From: JAVJSF01 sp040219555
Lineage (GTDB): Bacteria; Actinomycetota; Thermoleophilia; Miltoncostaeales; Miltoncostaeaceae
NCBI GenBank assembly: GCA_040219555.1
Contig: JAVJSF010000004.1
Coordinates: forward strand, 1-36,703
Direction: 5' to 3'
Length of the DNA stretch: 36,703 nt
Shown here: in pieces, positions 8,701 through 15,412 of the stretch
Position numbering within the stretch: position 1 is the first letter of the stretch
Layout of the letters: each line of letters opens with the position of its first letter
Program-made: the position numbers and the translations under genes
Notes under the pieces: generated by a model
What the model saw: the letters and a program-made list of their open reading frames with translations, nothing else
Database searches by the model: none
Told to the model about the DNA's origin: nothing

Positions 8701-10332
8701 GTCCGGCTCGACGCCCTCGATGGGGGGCCGGCGGCCCAGCACGACGCGCGTGGAGAAGTGCTCCATCTCGCGCTCGCGGTCGATGGCCGGGTTGGTCACC
8801 ACGGCCACCGTCTCCTGCAGGTAGTCGGACATCGGCATGGGCACCGGGGTGAACGGGCCCAGCGGCCCGTCCCAGCCCAGCGAGCCGATGGGCTCGGCGC
8901 CGCGGTCCGCGTGGAACTGGAGCTGCTGCTTGTCGCTCTCGATCCAGCCGGCCGAGGCCAGCAGGGTCTCGAGCTCCAGCTCGGGCGGACCGGTGTCCTC
9001 GTCGGCGTCGACGATCTCGGCCACGGGGTCCAAGCCGCCGGCCAGGCGGGCACGGGCCTCCGAGTGGGGCAGGGCGCCGCGCAGCTTGGTCCGCTCGTAG
9101 ACCTCGCGCTGCATCTCCCAGTAGTCCAGCACCCGGGCGGTGCCGTCCGGTTCGGTGACGATGGCCACCTTCTCGCCGGGGGCCAGGGGGGCGGGGTCGC
9201 GCGTGTGGTCGGCCACGGGCAGGATGCCCGGCTCGGAGGAGACCACGTACCACTCGTCGGTCTCCATCCACCACAGCGGGCGCAGGCCCAACGCGTCGAC
9301 GGCGAAGACCATCTCGTCGTGCGCGCGCGCCGCCAGGGCCACGGGCCCCTGGGCGTACGGGCCCAGCGCCTCGCGGTAGTGCACGTACAGGTCCTGCAGG
9401 CTGGCCGGCAGGCGGTGGACCTCGCCCAGGATGGGCGGGAAGGCGAACTCGGTCGCCTCGATCAGCGAGATCTCCTTCTCGAAGATCAGGCCCTCGAGCA
9501 TCCGGTTGAGGTCCTGGCTGTCGGACCCGTCGCGGCTGATGGGCAGGCCCAGCTGCTCGGTCTGCTCGCGGAGCTGGGCGATCGTGTTGATCTCGCCGTT
9601 GTGGCCCAGCACCGAGAAGGGCTGAACGCGGCTGAAGGTGGGATAGGTGTTCGTGCTGTAGCGGTTGTGGGCGATGATGCGGGACGAGCCGAAGTCGTCC
9701 TCCTGCATCTCGGGGTAGAACCGCTGGATGACCTCGGGCTGGCCCTGGACCTTGTAGACGGCGTCGTTGGCCGAGAACGAGGCCACGTGGCAGTCGACGA
9801 CGCGCTCGATCTCCACCGTGGCGCGGTAGCAGGCGCGCGAGGCCGCGCGGCCCGGCTCGCCGGCCAGGGCGGCGATCTGCCAGAAGATCGGGGGCGTCTC
9901 GGACGCGCGCGGGCCCAGGGCCGAGCGGTCTATCTGGCCCTCGCCGCTCCAGACCGCCGTGAAGCCGAAGTCCTCCAGGATCCCGGCGATGCGCCGGGTG
10001 CCCTCGTCGCACGCCTCGGCGGTGTCGAAGAAGATGTGCGCCACCGTGAAGCGCGGATCGTCCACCTGTCCGGCGTCCAGCCCCTCCGCCTCGAGCCTGC
10101 GGCGCCACGTGGGGCGCGGCAGGTCGATCAGCACGCCCGAGCCGTCGCCCTCGCCGTCGACGCTCCCGGCGCGGTGGACCATCATCTGGAGCGACGTCAG
10201 GGCGACCTCGAGCATCCTGCGGCTCGGCTTGCCGTCGCGCGTGGCGAAGGCCGCCAGGGCGCAGGCGTCGTGCTCTTTGAGTTCGGGCAGCCCGCGGGGC
10301 GGCGTGGTGGCGAACGGCGGCGGGATCTTCAT
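5704..10332 (-). CDS. gltB: Glutamate synthase large subunit
   Basis: The 1542-residue protein makes glutamate from glutamine and 2-oxoglutarate. Domains in order: class II glutamine amidotransferase (about 24-430) with nucleophile Cys24 after a short propeptide, HNRYSTNTYPTF and LGHNGEINT; a central domain; the FMN-binding synthase barrel (about 820-1200), with GGTGAARQHALRRAGLPCEI; a 3Fe-4S cluster motif C-x2-C-x2-C-x4-C near 1115; and a C-terminal GXGXG beta-helix (about 1290-1510). The amidotransferase start reads ACALAAFA where the family usually has CG(V/I)GF, an unusual context. The frame is open upstream to 10458, but ATG at 10330-10332 has AAAGG 9 bases ahead and aligns the propeptide length sensibly. 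No gltD (small subunit) is adjacent on either side. Confidence 0.95.
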   Translation of the reverse strand: MKIPPPFATTPPRGLPELKEHDACALAAFATRDGKPSRRMLEVALTSLQMMVHRAGSVDGEGDGSGVLIDLPRPTWRRRLEAEGLDAGQVDDPRFTVAHIFFDTAEACDEGTRRIAGILEDFGFTAVWSGEGQIDRSALGPRASETPPIFWQIAALAGEPGRAASRACYRATVEIERVVDCHVASFSANDAVYKVQGQPEVIQRFYPEMQEDDFGSSRIIAHNRYSTNTYPTFSRVQPFSVLGHNGEINTIAQLREQTEQLGLPISRDGSDSQDLNRMLEGLIFEKEISLIEATEFAFPPILGEVHRLPASLQDLYVHYREALGPYAQGPVALAARAHDEMVFAVDALGLRPLWWMETDEWYVVSSEPGILPVADHTRDPAPLAPGEKVAIVTEPDGTARVLDYWEMQREVYERTKLRGALPHSEARARLAGGLDPVAEIVDADEDTGPPELELETLLASAGWIESDKQQLQFHADRGAEPIGSLGWDGPLGPFTPVPMPMSDYLQETVAVVTNPAIDREREMEHFSTRVVLGRRPPIEGVEPDPPQRCELRIPLILGGMRSGVSPLSLPELRRVAMGAGVACMEDVMAAWGERALVLPLGYHFSGDIHEFLDGLTRTAVESVAAGTELIVLSDIDAGAEDRVCDPLLALAAVDKALRDAYKDDGASLRRDASLVLQAAGIRNVHDVMVALGFGAQALVPYAMMEKALDGQPEPSRAATNVIDGLQKGIEKVLSTLGIHELRGYGRLVSAIGISPEILDLLAIPGFCASPGHGLGISDLDALAEQGRQIRAGEESPSKVKLPRMYPKVWKALARVANSERGYAEFAETIDRLEMEQPVALRHAVHPQLVPEDQRIPADKVSSKVGEHTLPFVISSMSFGSQNEVAFRAYAEAAYQADMLSMNGEGGEIPDMYGRYPKHRGQQIASGRFGVSSLLINSSEWVEIKIGQGAKPGEGGHLPGSKVTQAIARARNAAVGSDLISPSNNHDLYSIEDLAQLIDELKTANPYGKVIVKVPVVPGIGTIAIGIAKAGADVLTLSGYDGGTGAARQHALRRAGLPCEIGTVLAHHALTEAGIRDRVEIWADGGLRSASDAIKLTCMGANRVGFGTASMVAIGCTICRGCQLDTCHVGIATQIEDEEEAHERGLKRFVPRVYDPAVEALVSYFTEMGEAMRDLAGRMGVDNVQDLVGRADLLVQVSHHDRLDMAGLLVPVRDRVITAPEGTPRYFREFSPPPAHRAPEVAAERLSSGAALAVEEEATTAADRNLGTDLAGLIARAATGVNTPWRSGADAVTPAGNGNGNGHAPRVDLSFTKGAAVGGGLAAFTLDGVRVRVFGGAQDGVGKCALGGEIQVLKTPNAVGTWVGGHVGKSFAYGAQRGLFLVQGDADARAGIRLSGADMVLGGEPREPLNDRLGTLAARANCKGFAFEYMTGGRVVVLGDPGPWLCAGMTGGVVYVRQNPEWKLDQAAVRRRLSKAAKVSLVALDEGDIATVVELLGAYREALADSGQEDAALRIDPLIEDPAGHFITVTPVTQQADPNISTE

Positions 10333-10395
10333 GCACAGGCCTTTGTGTCGACGGACACGCTGACGCTGGCCCACCCGGGACCGGCGCGAACCTGC

Positions 10396-10425
10396 AGTTA
10401 ACCGGTCCGAGGGCACCCCCGTCAA
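10396..10425 (-). promoter_or_regulatory. gltB promoter (-35 and -10)
   Basis: On the minus strand TTGACG (10425-10420) and TTAACT (10401-10396) are separated by 18 bases, a good housekeeping-sigma match in this GC-rich background. Transcription would start near 10388 and give a leader of about 55 bases before the gltB ATG. Confidence 0.55.
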
Positions 10426-10456
10426 TGTGCCGGGGGTCCCAACGCGTCCCGGTGCC

Positions 10457-10475
10457 ACTCGGCCACGTGCCGAGT
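10457..10475. promoter_or_regulatory. Operator-like inverted repeat upstream of gltB
   Basis: ACTCGGCCACGTGCCGAGT has 7-bp arms (10457-10463 and 10469-10475) around CACGT. It lies about 32 bases upstream of the gltB -35 box and about 50 bases before the divergent small gene at 10527. The position suits a regulator of one or both genes. The regulator is unknown; a hairpin in RNA is the alternative reading. Confidence 0.4.
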
Positions 10476-10526
10476 CGGTGGCCGGATCGGGCTCATGTAG
10501 GCCCCGCCGGCGGTCGATGGGGCGGT

Positions 10527-10919
10527 GTGCGAGCGCAACAGATCGACCCGAGCACCCAGGATCTGGCGGCGGCCGTGGCCGCGCGGGAGGGGTGGGACCC
10601 GGACGGGCCCGCGCCCGACCGGCATGGTCCGCGCACGCTCGACGAGGAGCGCGCGGTGGCGCTCATGCACGCGGGTGCGCAGGTGGCGGCGGGGCGCCCG
10701 CGGGTCCACGATCCCGCGCGCCGTGCGCGGCTGATCACGGTGGGCCTGATCGTGCTGGTGCTGGGCGTCTGCTGGTGGATCAGCCCGGAGCGCACGGCCC
10801 TGGCGCTGATCGTGGCCGGGCTCATGTGTCTGGTGGCGATGCGCCGCCGCTCGCGCCGCTCCCGGCCGGGCCCGGCCGCGGCGCATCCGGCCTGGGGCGC
10901 CCGCCGGCGCCTGTTCTGA
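10527..10919 (+). CDS. Small membrane protein of unknown function
   Basis: From the GTG at 10527 the product is 130 residues. It begins with a soluble region (about 1-65) rich in Asp/Ala/Arg that contains RTLDEERAVALMHAGAQVA, then two hydrophobic segments, RLITVGLIVLVLGVCWWI and TALALIVAGLMCLVAM, separated by a short SPER turn, and ends in a basic Arg-rich tail. A hairpin topology with both ends in the cytoplasm is likely from the flanking arginines. The ribosome site (GGGG) is weak and the start is uncertain; an upstream extension to 10425 is open but looks non-coding. It is divergent from gltB and reads toward the rhomboid gene. I recognise no family. Confidence 0.6.
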   Translation: MRAQQIDPSTQDLAAAVAAREGWDPDGPAPDRHGPRTLDEERAVALMHAGAQVAAGRPRVHDPARRARLITVGLIVLVLGVCWWISPERTALALIVAGLMCLVAMRRRSRRSRPGPAAAHPAWGARRRLF

Positions 10920-10948
10920 CCGGGTAGGGCGCCTCCGGCGGAGGGCCC

Positions 10949-10954
10949 TAGAAT
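10949..10954 (+). promoter_or_regulatory. -10 box of a leaderless rhomboid promoter
   Basis: TAGAAT ends 8 bases before the ATG at 10963, so transcription should begin at or next to the start codon. No Shine-Dalgarno is present between the two. Confidence 0.55.
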
Positions 10955-10962
10955 GGTCCCAG

Positions 10963-11829
10963 ATGAGCGAATCCGTCCCGGGTGCCTCCGCGGTGCAGCA
11001 CTGCTACCGGCACCCCTCGCGCGAGACCCTGCTGACGTGCTCCAACTGCGAGCGGCCGATCTGCACGGATTGCATGACCGTCGCCCCGGTGGGAATGCGC
11101 TGCCCCGAGTGCGGGGGCGACCGGGGTAGTCGCGCGCCGGCGCCCGTCCGGCGCGTCCAGCGGGCCAGCGCCGCCGGCGCGGCGGTCGCCACCGGCGTCC
11201 TGGTGGCGCTGAACCTCCTGATCTACGTGGCCGAGATGGTCCAGGGGGTGGGGGTGAGCGGCGTCGCCGGCTCGGAGCTGGTGCGCGACGGTGCGGTCTT
11301 CGGCCCCGCCGTTGCCGACGGCGAGTGGTGGCGCATGATCACGGGCGGCTTCCTGCACGCCAGCGTGATCCACGTGGGATTCAACATGTACCTGCTCTGG
11401 ATCCTCGGAGGCGCCCTCGAGCGCTACGCCGGCGCACCGCGTTTCCTGGCCGTGTACTTCACGGCGATGCTCTGGGGCTCGGCCGGGGCCCTGTACCTCG
11501 ACCCCAACGCGCTCACCGTGGGAGCCTCGGGCGGCGTCTTCGGCCTGATGGCCGCGGTGTTCCTGCTCGAACGCCAGCGCGGCATGAACCTGCTGGGCTC
11601 GTCGGTGGGGATGCTGCTGCTGCTGAACCTGGGCATCACCTTCCTCATCCCCGGCATCTCCGTGGGCGGGCACGTGGGCGGCCTGCTGGGCGGGGCCGCG
11701 GCCGCACTGGTGCTCTCGGGCTTCGGCCGTGGCCACCTGGCCTACGGGCGCCTGGGGGTTCCCGGGTGGGGCCTGGTGGCGCTGCTGGCGGTGGTGGCCG
11801 TGGGCGTCGGGGTGGTCTCGGCGGGCTGA
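10963..11829 (+). CDS. Rhomboid intramembrane serine protease with N-terminal zinc finger
   Basis: The 288-residue protein starts with a B-box-like zinc module (about 13-50) made of CYRHP, CSNC, CTDC and CPEC. The rhomboid fold follows (about 72-288, six or more membrane segments). Catalytic Ser189 lies in GASGGVFG and catalytic His237 in GGHVGG; HVGFNMY (137-143) supplies the conserved oxyanion-side Asn, and the EWWRMITGGFLH segment is the family's loop-1 region. Rhomboids cleave transmembrane substrates inside the bilayer. The zinc-finger fusion is common in actinobacterial rhomboids; its partner is unknown. The gene appears to be transcribed from a leaderless promoter and converges on the M42 peptidase gene. 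Confidence 0.93.
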   Translation: MSESVPGASAVQHCYRHPSRETLLTCSNCERPICTDCMTVAPVGMRCPECGGDRGSRAPAPVRRVQRASAAGAAVATGVLVALNLLIYVAEMVQGVGVSGVAGSELVRDGAVFGPAVADGEWWRMITGGFLHASVIHVGFNMYLLWILGGALERYAGAPRFLAVYFTAMLWGSAGALYLDPNALTVGASGGVFGLMAAVFLLERQRGMNLLGSSVGMLLLLNLGITFLIPGISVGGHVGGLLGGAAAALVLSGFGRGHLAYGRLGVPGWGLVALLAVVAVGVGVVSAG

Positions 11830-11830
11830 G

Positions 11831-11849
11831 CGCCGGCCGCCCGCCGGCG
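11831..11849. terminator. Hairpin between convergent rhomboid and M42 genes
   Basis: CGCCGGC (11831-11837) pairs with GCCGGCG (11843-11849) around CGCCC, within the 30-base gap between the two stop codons. A bidirectional terminator is likely; there is no T-tract. Confidence 0.45.
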
Positions 11850-11859
11850 TGCGGACCGG

Positions 11860-12894
11860 CTAGGCCGGCGGCGCGATGCGGTGAGCCTCCTCGATGAGGG
11901 CTGCCGTCAGCCGCACCGCGGCATCCACGTCGTCGGGGTGCACCAGCTCGACGCTGGTGTGGACGTAGCGCGAGGGGATCGAGACGCACCCTGCGATGGC
12001 GCCCTCCCCGGACAGCTGCAGGCTCTGGGTGTCGGTGCCGCCGCGGTTGGCCACGTGGAACTGGTGGGGGATCTCGCGCTCGGTGGCCAGGGTCTCGAGC
12101 AGGTCGACCAGCGGGCGCGATCCGATGGCGCTGGCGTCCATGACGCGGATCGCCGCGCCGTGGCCCAGCAGCGTGGTGCCGGTGCGCTTCCCGCCGGGGC
12201 CGTCGTCGGCGGGGCAGGTGTCGATGGCCAGCGCCACGTCGGGGCGCACGCGGGAGGTGGCCACGCGCGAGCCGCGCAGGCCCACCTCCTCCTGCACCGT
12301 GGCGCACGCCACCGTCTCGCCGGCGCCGGCTGCCGTCGCCCGCATGGCCTCGATCATCACGTAGAGGCCGACGCGGTCGTCCAGGCTCTTGCCGGTCAGC
12401 AGGTCGCCCAGCGGGCGCAGCGATCGGATGCGGGTGGCGGTGTCGCCCGGGCGGACCAGCTCGCGGACGCGCTCGGCGGGCAGGCCGAGATCGATGGCCA
12501 GGTCGGTGATGGCCGGCCTCTTCTTGCGGGCCGCCTCGTCCTGGAGGTGGATCGGGGTCGTCCCGACCACGCCCTCCAGGTCGCGGCGCCCCCGCACGAG
12601 GACTCGTTGATCGACGAGCGTGGTGGCGTCCCAGCCCCCGATGGGGAGGACGCGCAGGAAGCCATGGTCGTCGATGTGGGTGACCATCAGGCCGATCTCG
12701 TCCATGTGAGCGGCCAGCATCACCCGCGGACCCTCGCCGGTGCCCTCGCGCCGCGCGATCACCCCGCCCAGCGGATCGCGCTCGGTCCGGTCGACCAGCG
12801 GGGCGAGCTCGGCGTCCACCACCGCACGCACGCGGTCCTCCCGTCCGGAGGTTCCGTGCGTTTCGACCAGCGTGGTGAGCAGCGGCAGGTTCAT
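11860..12894 (-). CDS. M42 family metallopeptidase (glutamyl aminopeptidase/endoglucanase-like)
   Basis: The 344-residue cytoplasmic protein has the M42 signatures: metal ligand His63 and the following Asp in AAHMDEIGLMV, bridging Asp in SLDDRVG, catalytic Glu pair in VQEEVGLRG, the metal Asp in AIDTCPADD, and the last His in IPSRYVHTSVE. These bind two divalent metals and cleave N-terminal residues from peptides; large tetrahedral oligomers are known in the family. The segment at about 75-165 is the PDZ-like lid domain. The ATG at 12892-12894 has GAGG 5 bases upstream. A TACCAT -10 box lies about 30 bases upstream, giving a short leader. Substrate preference is not readable. Confidence 0.93.
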   Translation of the reverse strand: MNLPLLTTLVETHGTSGREDRVRAVVDAELAPLVDRTERDPLGGVIARREGTGEGPRVMLAAHMDEIGLMVTHIDDHGFLRVLPIGGWDATTLVDQRVLVRGRRDLEGVVGTTPIHLQDEAARKKRPAITDLAIDLGLPAERVRELVRPGDTATRIRSLRPLGDLLTGKSLDDRVGLYVMIEAMRATAAGAGETVACATVQEEVGLRGSRVATSRVRPDVALAIDTCPADDGPGGKRTGTTLLGHGAAIRVMDASAIGSRPLVDLLETLATEREIPHQFHVANRGGTDTQSLQLSGEGAIAGCVSIPSRYVHTSVELVHPDDVDAAVRLTAALIEEAHRIAPPA

Positions 12895-12924
12895 CGGGGC
12901 CTCATGGAGGTGGCGGGCGACCCG

Positions 12925-12930
12925 ATGGTA
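12925..12930 (-). promoter_or_regulatory. -10 box for the M42 peptidase gene
   Basis: TACCAT on the minus strand, the same hexamer found before ctaA, the 21127 gene and gatC. The leader would be about 24 bases and carries the GAGG ribosome site. Confidence 0.45.
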
Positions 12931-12974
12931 GCCGGGCGGGCAGGCGCCCGACCGGACCGGGCACGGAGGCCAGG

Positions 12975-13118
12975 ATGAGCGTGTGGCATCAGGTGGGGCG
13001 CCAGCCGGTCGCGGTTGCGGCGCTGGTGGTGGCGCTGGGCGGAAGCTCGTACGCCGCGGTGGATCGCGGCCGGCCGGTGGGGGCCCTTCGGGCCCCGACC
13101 GTGACCGACCGGGCCTGA
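12975..13118 (+). CDS. 47-residue secreted micro-protein with LGGSSYAA signal peptide
   Basis: ATG at 12975 is preceded by GGAGG (12965-12969) at ideal spacing. The product begins MSVWHQVGRQ, continues with hydrophobic VAVAALVVALGG, and reads SSYAA before a 19-residue arginine-rich tail (VDRGRPV...TDRA). LALGG(T/S)SYAA is a recurrent signal-peptide signature of secreted proteins in Thermoleophilia (recalled family knowledge), where a long repetitive or collagen-like domain normally follows. Here the frame ends soon after the cleavage site. By hand count about 41 of 46 codons end in G or C, like real genes nearby. It may be a genuine tiny secreted peptide or the stump of a truncated longer gene. 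Confidence 0.5.
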   Translation: MSVWHQVGRQPVAVAALVVALGGSSYAAVDRGRPVGALRAPTVTDRA

Positions 13119-13212
13119 GGGCACGATCGACGGCGGCGGGTTCCGGACGATGTACGTCATCGAGTAGCTGCTCGCGGGGGACACCCCCGTATCCCGCCGA
13201 TGCCGTAGTAAG

Positions 13213-13239
13213 TTGACGGCACAATGACCGTGCTACCCT
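13213..13239 (+). promoter_or_regulatory. Promoter of the LLM oxidoreductase gene
   Basis: TTGACG (13213-13218) and TACCCT (13234-13239) are spaced 15 bases apart, shorter than the usual 17. The predicted leader of about 28 bases includes the GAGGGAG ribosome site. Confidence 0.4.
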
Positions 13240-13273
13240 CGGTGCGTCAACCGGCGTGCCGAGGGAGCGGGTC

Positions 13274-14302
13274 ATGGAGATCGGGATCACCACGTTCGCG
13301 GAGATGGCGCCGGGCGCCGACCCCGGCGAGCGCCTGAGTCGCGTCGTGGAGGAGGCGGAGACGGCCGACCGCGCCGGCCTTGCGGTCTATGCGGTGGGCG
13401 AGCACCACCGGCCCGACTTCGCGGCGTCGGCGCCGCCGGTGGTCTTGGCGGCCATCGCCGCGCGCACCGAGCGCATCCGCCTGAGCAGTGCCGTCACCGT
13501 GCTCTCCTCCGACGACCCGGTGCGTGTGTGGCAGCAGTTCGCGACCGTTGACCAGCTGTCCGGGGGCCGGGCCGAGATCATGGCCGGGCGCGGGTCGTTC
13601 ATCGAGTCGTACCCGCTGTTCGGCCTCGATCTGGGCGACTACGACGAGCTGTTCGCCGAGAAGCTCGACCTGCTGCTGGCGCTGCGCGAGGGCGGCCCGG
13701 TCACCTGGAGCGGGCGCCACCGGGCGGCGCTCGACGCCCAGCGCGTCTACCCGGTCCCGGCCCAGGAGCGCATGCCCATCTGGATCGCGGTGGGCGGCAC
13801 GCCCAACTCGGTCGCGCGCGCGGGCATCCTGGGCCTGCCGCTGGCCATCGCGATCATCGGCGGCGAGTGGTCCCGCTTCGGGCCGTTCGCCGAGCTGTAC
13901 CGCCGGGCGCTGGAGGAGGGCGGGCACGATCCGTCCGCCGTGCCACTCAGCATCAACAGCCACACCCACGTTGCCGACGACGGGGAGCGGGCCGCCGACG
14001 AGCTGTGGCCCGGCTACGCGGCGATGATGAACCGCATCGGACGCGAGCGCGGGTGGGCGCCGATCACCCGCGCCCAGTACGACGTCCTGCGCGGCCCGGA
14101 GGGCGCACTGCTGGTGGGTGACCCCGAGCAGGTGGCCCAGAAGATCGCCCGCCAGCACGAACTGTTCGGCCACGAGCGCTTCACCGCGCACATCAGCGTG
14201 GGCCCGATGCCGCACCGGAGCGTCCTGCGCTCCATCGAGTTGCTGGGCACCCGGGTGGCCCCGCGCGTGCGCGAGCTGATCGGCGCGCCCGCCCCCGTGT
14301 GA
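13274..14302 (+). CDS. LLM-class flavin-dependent oxidoreductase
   Basis: The 342-residue protein is a bacterial luciferase-like TIM barrel. Supporting motifs are the first strand MEIGITTFAE, YAVGEHHRPDFAASAPPVVLAA (strand plus following helix), RIRLSSAVTVLSSDDPVRV, the DQLSGGRAEIMAGRG segment and PIWIAVGGTPNSV. These are typical of the group that uses FMN or F420 with LLM folds. Family members catalyse monooxygenation or dehydrogenation of varied substrates, so the reaction here cannot be stated. The ATG at 13274 has GAGGGAG upstream. The gene follows the micro-ORF on the same strand and converges on the oxidoreductase at 14348. Confidence 0.9.
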   Translation: MEIGITTFAEMAPGADPGERLSRVVEEAETADRAGLAVYAVGEHHRPDFAASAPPVVLAAIAARTERIRLSSAVTVLSSDDPVRVWQQFATVDQLSGGRAEIMAGRGSFIESYPLFGLDLGDYDELFAEKLDLLLALREGGPVTWSGRHRAALDAQRVYPVPAQERMPIWIAVGGTPNSVARAGILGLPLAIAIIGGEWSRFGPFAELYRRALEEGGHDPSAVPLSINSHTHVADDGERAADELWPGYAAMMNRIGRERGWAPITRAQYDVLRGPEGALLVGDPEQVAQKIARQHELFGHERFTAHISVGPMPHRSVLRSIELLGTRVAPRVRELIGAPAPV

Positions 14303-14347
14303 CCCGGCCTCCACAGGGAGCCGCGGCGCGGGACCGGGTGCACGGGC

Positions 14348-15349
14348 TCACATGCTGAGGATCAGCTTGCCGAAGTGCTCGCCGGCCTCCATCCGCGCGT
14401 GCGCGGCGGCGGCGTCGGCCAGCGGGCGCACGCCGTCGATGGCCGGGCGCCAGTCCTGCGTGGCCACGGCGGCCAGCAGCCGGGCGAAGTCGCGCGGGCT
14501 GCCCATGGTGGTCCCCAGCAGCGACACCTGGCCCATCGTGACCGGGCGTACAGCCAGCTCCACCTTCGCGCCGCCGGTGCCCCCGAACACGACCACCCGG
14601 CCGCCCGGCCGCACCGCCGCGACGCTCTCTGCCCAGGTGGAGCCCACCGAATCGACGACCACGTCGACCCCGGCGGGGGCCAGCTCGCGGATGGCCGCCG
14701 GCCAGTCCTCCACCGTGCGGTAGTTCACGCCGCCGGCCGCGCCCAGCTCCACCGCCCGGGCGATCTTCTCGTCCGAGGACGATGTCACCAGGACCCGGGC
14801 GCCCGCGGCGTGGGCTAGTTGCAGCGCCATCGTGGCCACCCCGCCGCCGATCCCCACCACCAGCACGGTCTCGCCGGGCAGCAGCCCCGCGCGGGTGAAC
14901 ATCGCGCGCCACGCCGTCAGGCCCGCCAGGGGGAGGGCCGCGCACTCCTCCCAGCTCCAGCCTGCCGGCCGGGGGAGGACGTTGGCCGCAGGCACGCGGA
15001 TCAGCGGTGCGTAGGTTCCGTCGTCGGGGCCGCCCAGGATGCGGAAGCCGGGCTCGGGGGCGTCCTCGCCGCCGCCCCAGGCGAGCGACGGGAGGATGAT
15101 CACCTCGTCGCCCTCGGCAACCCCGCCCACGCCGTCGCCCAGCGCTCGCACCACGCCGGCGCCGTCGGAGCCGGGGATCACCGGTAGGGGACTGGGGGCG
15201 ATGCCGCGGCGCAGGTAGGCGTCGCGCCGGTTGAGGGCGGCGGCGCGCAGGGCCACCACCACCTCACCGGGGCCCGCGACCGGGTCGGGCACGGAGGCGA
15301 GCCCCAGCACCTCGGGGCGGCCGGTCTCGGTGAGCACGATCGCGTCCAT
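14348..15349 (-). CDS. Zinc-type alcohol dehydrogenase/quinone oxidoreductase-like protein
   Basis: The 333-residue MDR-superfamily protein has an N-terminal GroES-like domain with AALNRRDAYLRRGI and PVIPGSDGAGVV, and a Rossmann NAD(P)H domain around VLVVGIGGGVATMALQLAHA. The structural-zinc four-cysteine loop is absent, which points to the quinone oxidoreductase branch rather than zinc-dependent alcohol dehydrogenases. The ATG at 15347-15349 has GGAGG upstream. Substrate unknown. It lies 63 bases after the secreted glucosaminidase-like gene on the same strand, without obvious functional connection. Confidence 0.88.
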   Translation of the reverse strand: MDAIVLTETGRPEVLGLASVPDPVAGPGEVVVALRAAALNRRDAYLRRGIAPSPLPVIPGSDGAGVVRALGDGVGGVAEGDEVIILPSLAWGGGEDAPEPGFRILGGPDDGTYAPLIRVPAANVLPRPAGWSWEECAALPLAGLTAWRAMFTRAGLLPGETVLVVGIGGGVATMALQLAHAAGARVLVTSSSDEKIARAVELGAAGGVNYRTVEDWPAAIRELAPAGVDVVVDSVGSTWAESVAAVRPGGRVVVFGGTGGAKVELAVRPVTMGQVSLLGTTMGSPRDFARLLAAVATQDWRPAIDGVRPLADAAAAHARMEAGEHFGKLILSM

Positions 15350-15412
15350 CTGTACCTCCGGAGGCGGATTGCGCGGTGCGGCCGCCGCCGGGACCCGCCC
15401 GGGCCGGCCTGC

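Noticed and set aside
4879..10401. Very long open frame (1840 codons) antisense to gltB
   Set aside because: The product is low-complexity His/Gln/Arg/Gly sequence, and gltB on the other strand is a clear full-length enzyme. Stop-free antisense frames are expected with such GC-biased codons.
10333..10458. Upstream extension of gltB to 10458
   Set aside because: It would swallow the promoter boxes; the ATG at 10332 has a ribosome site and gives a normal short propeptide.
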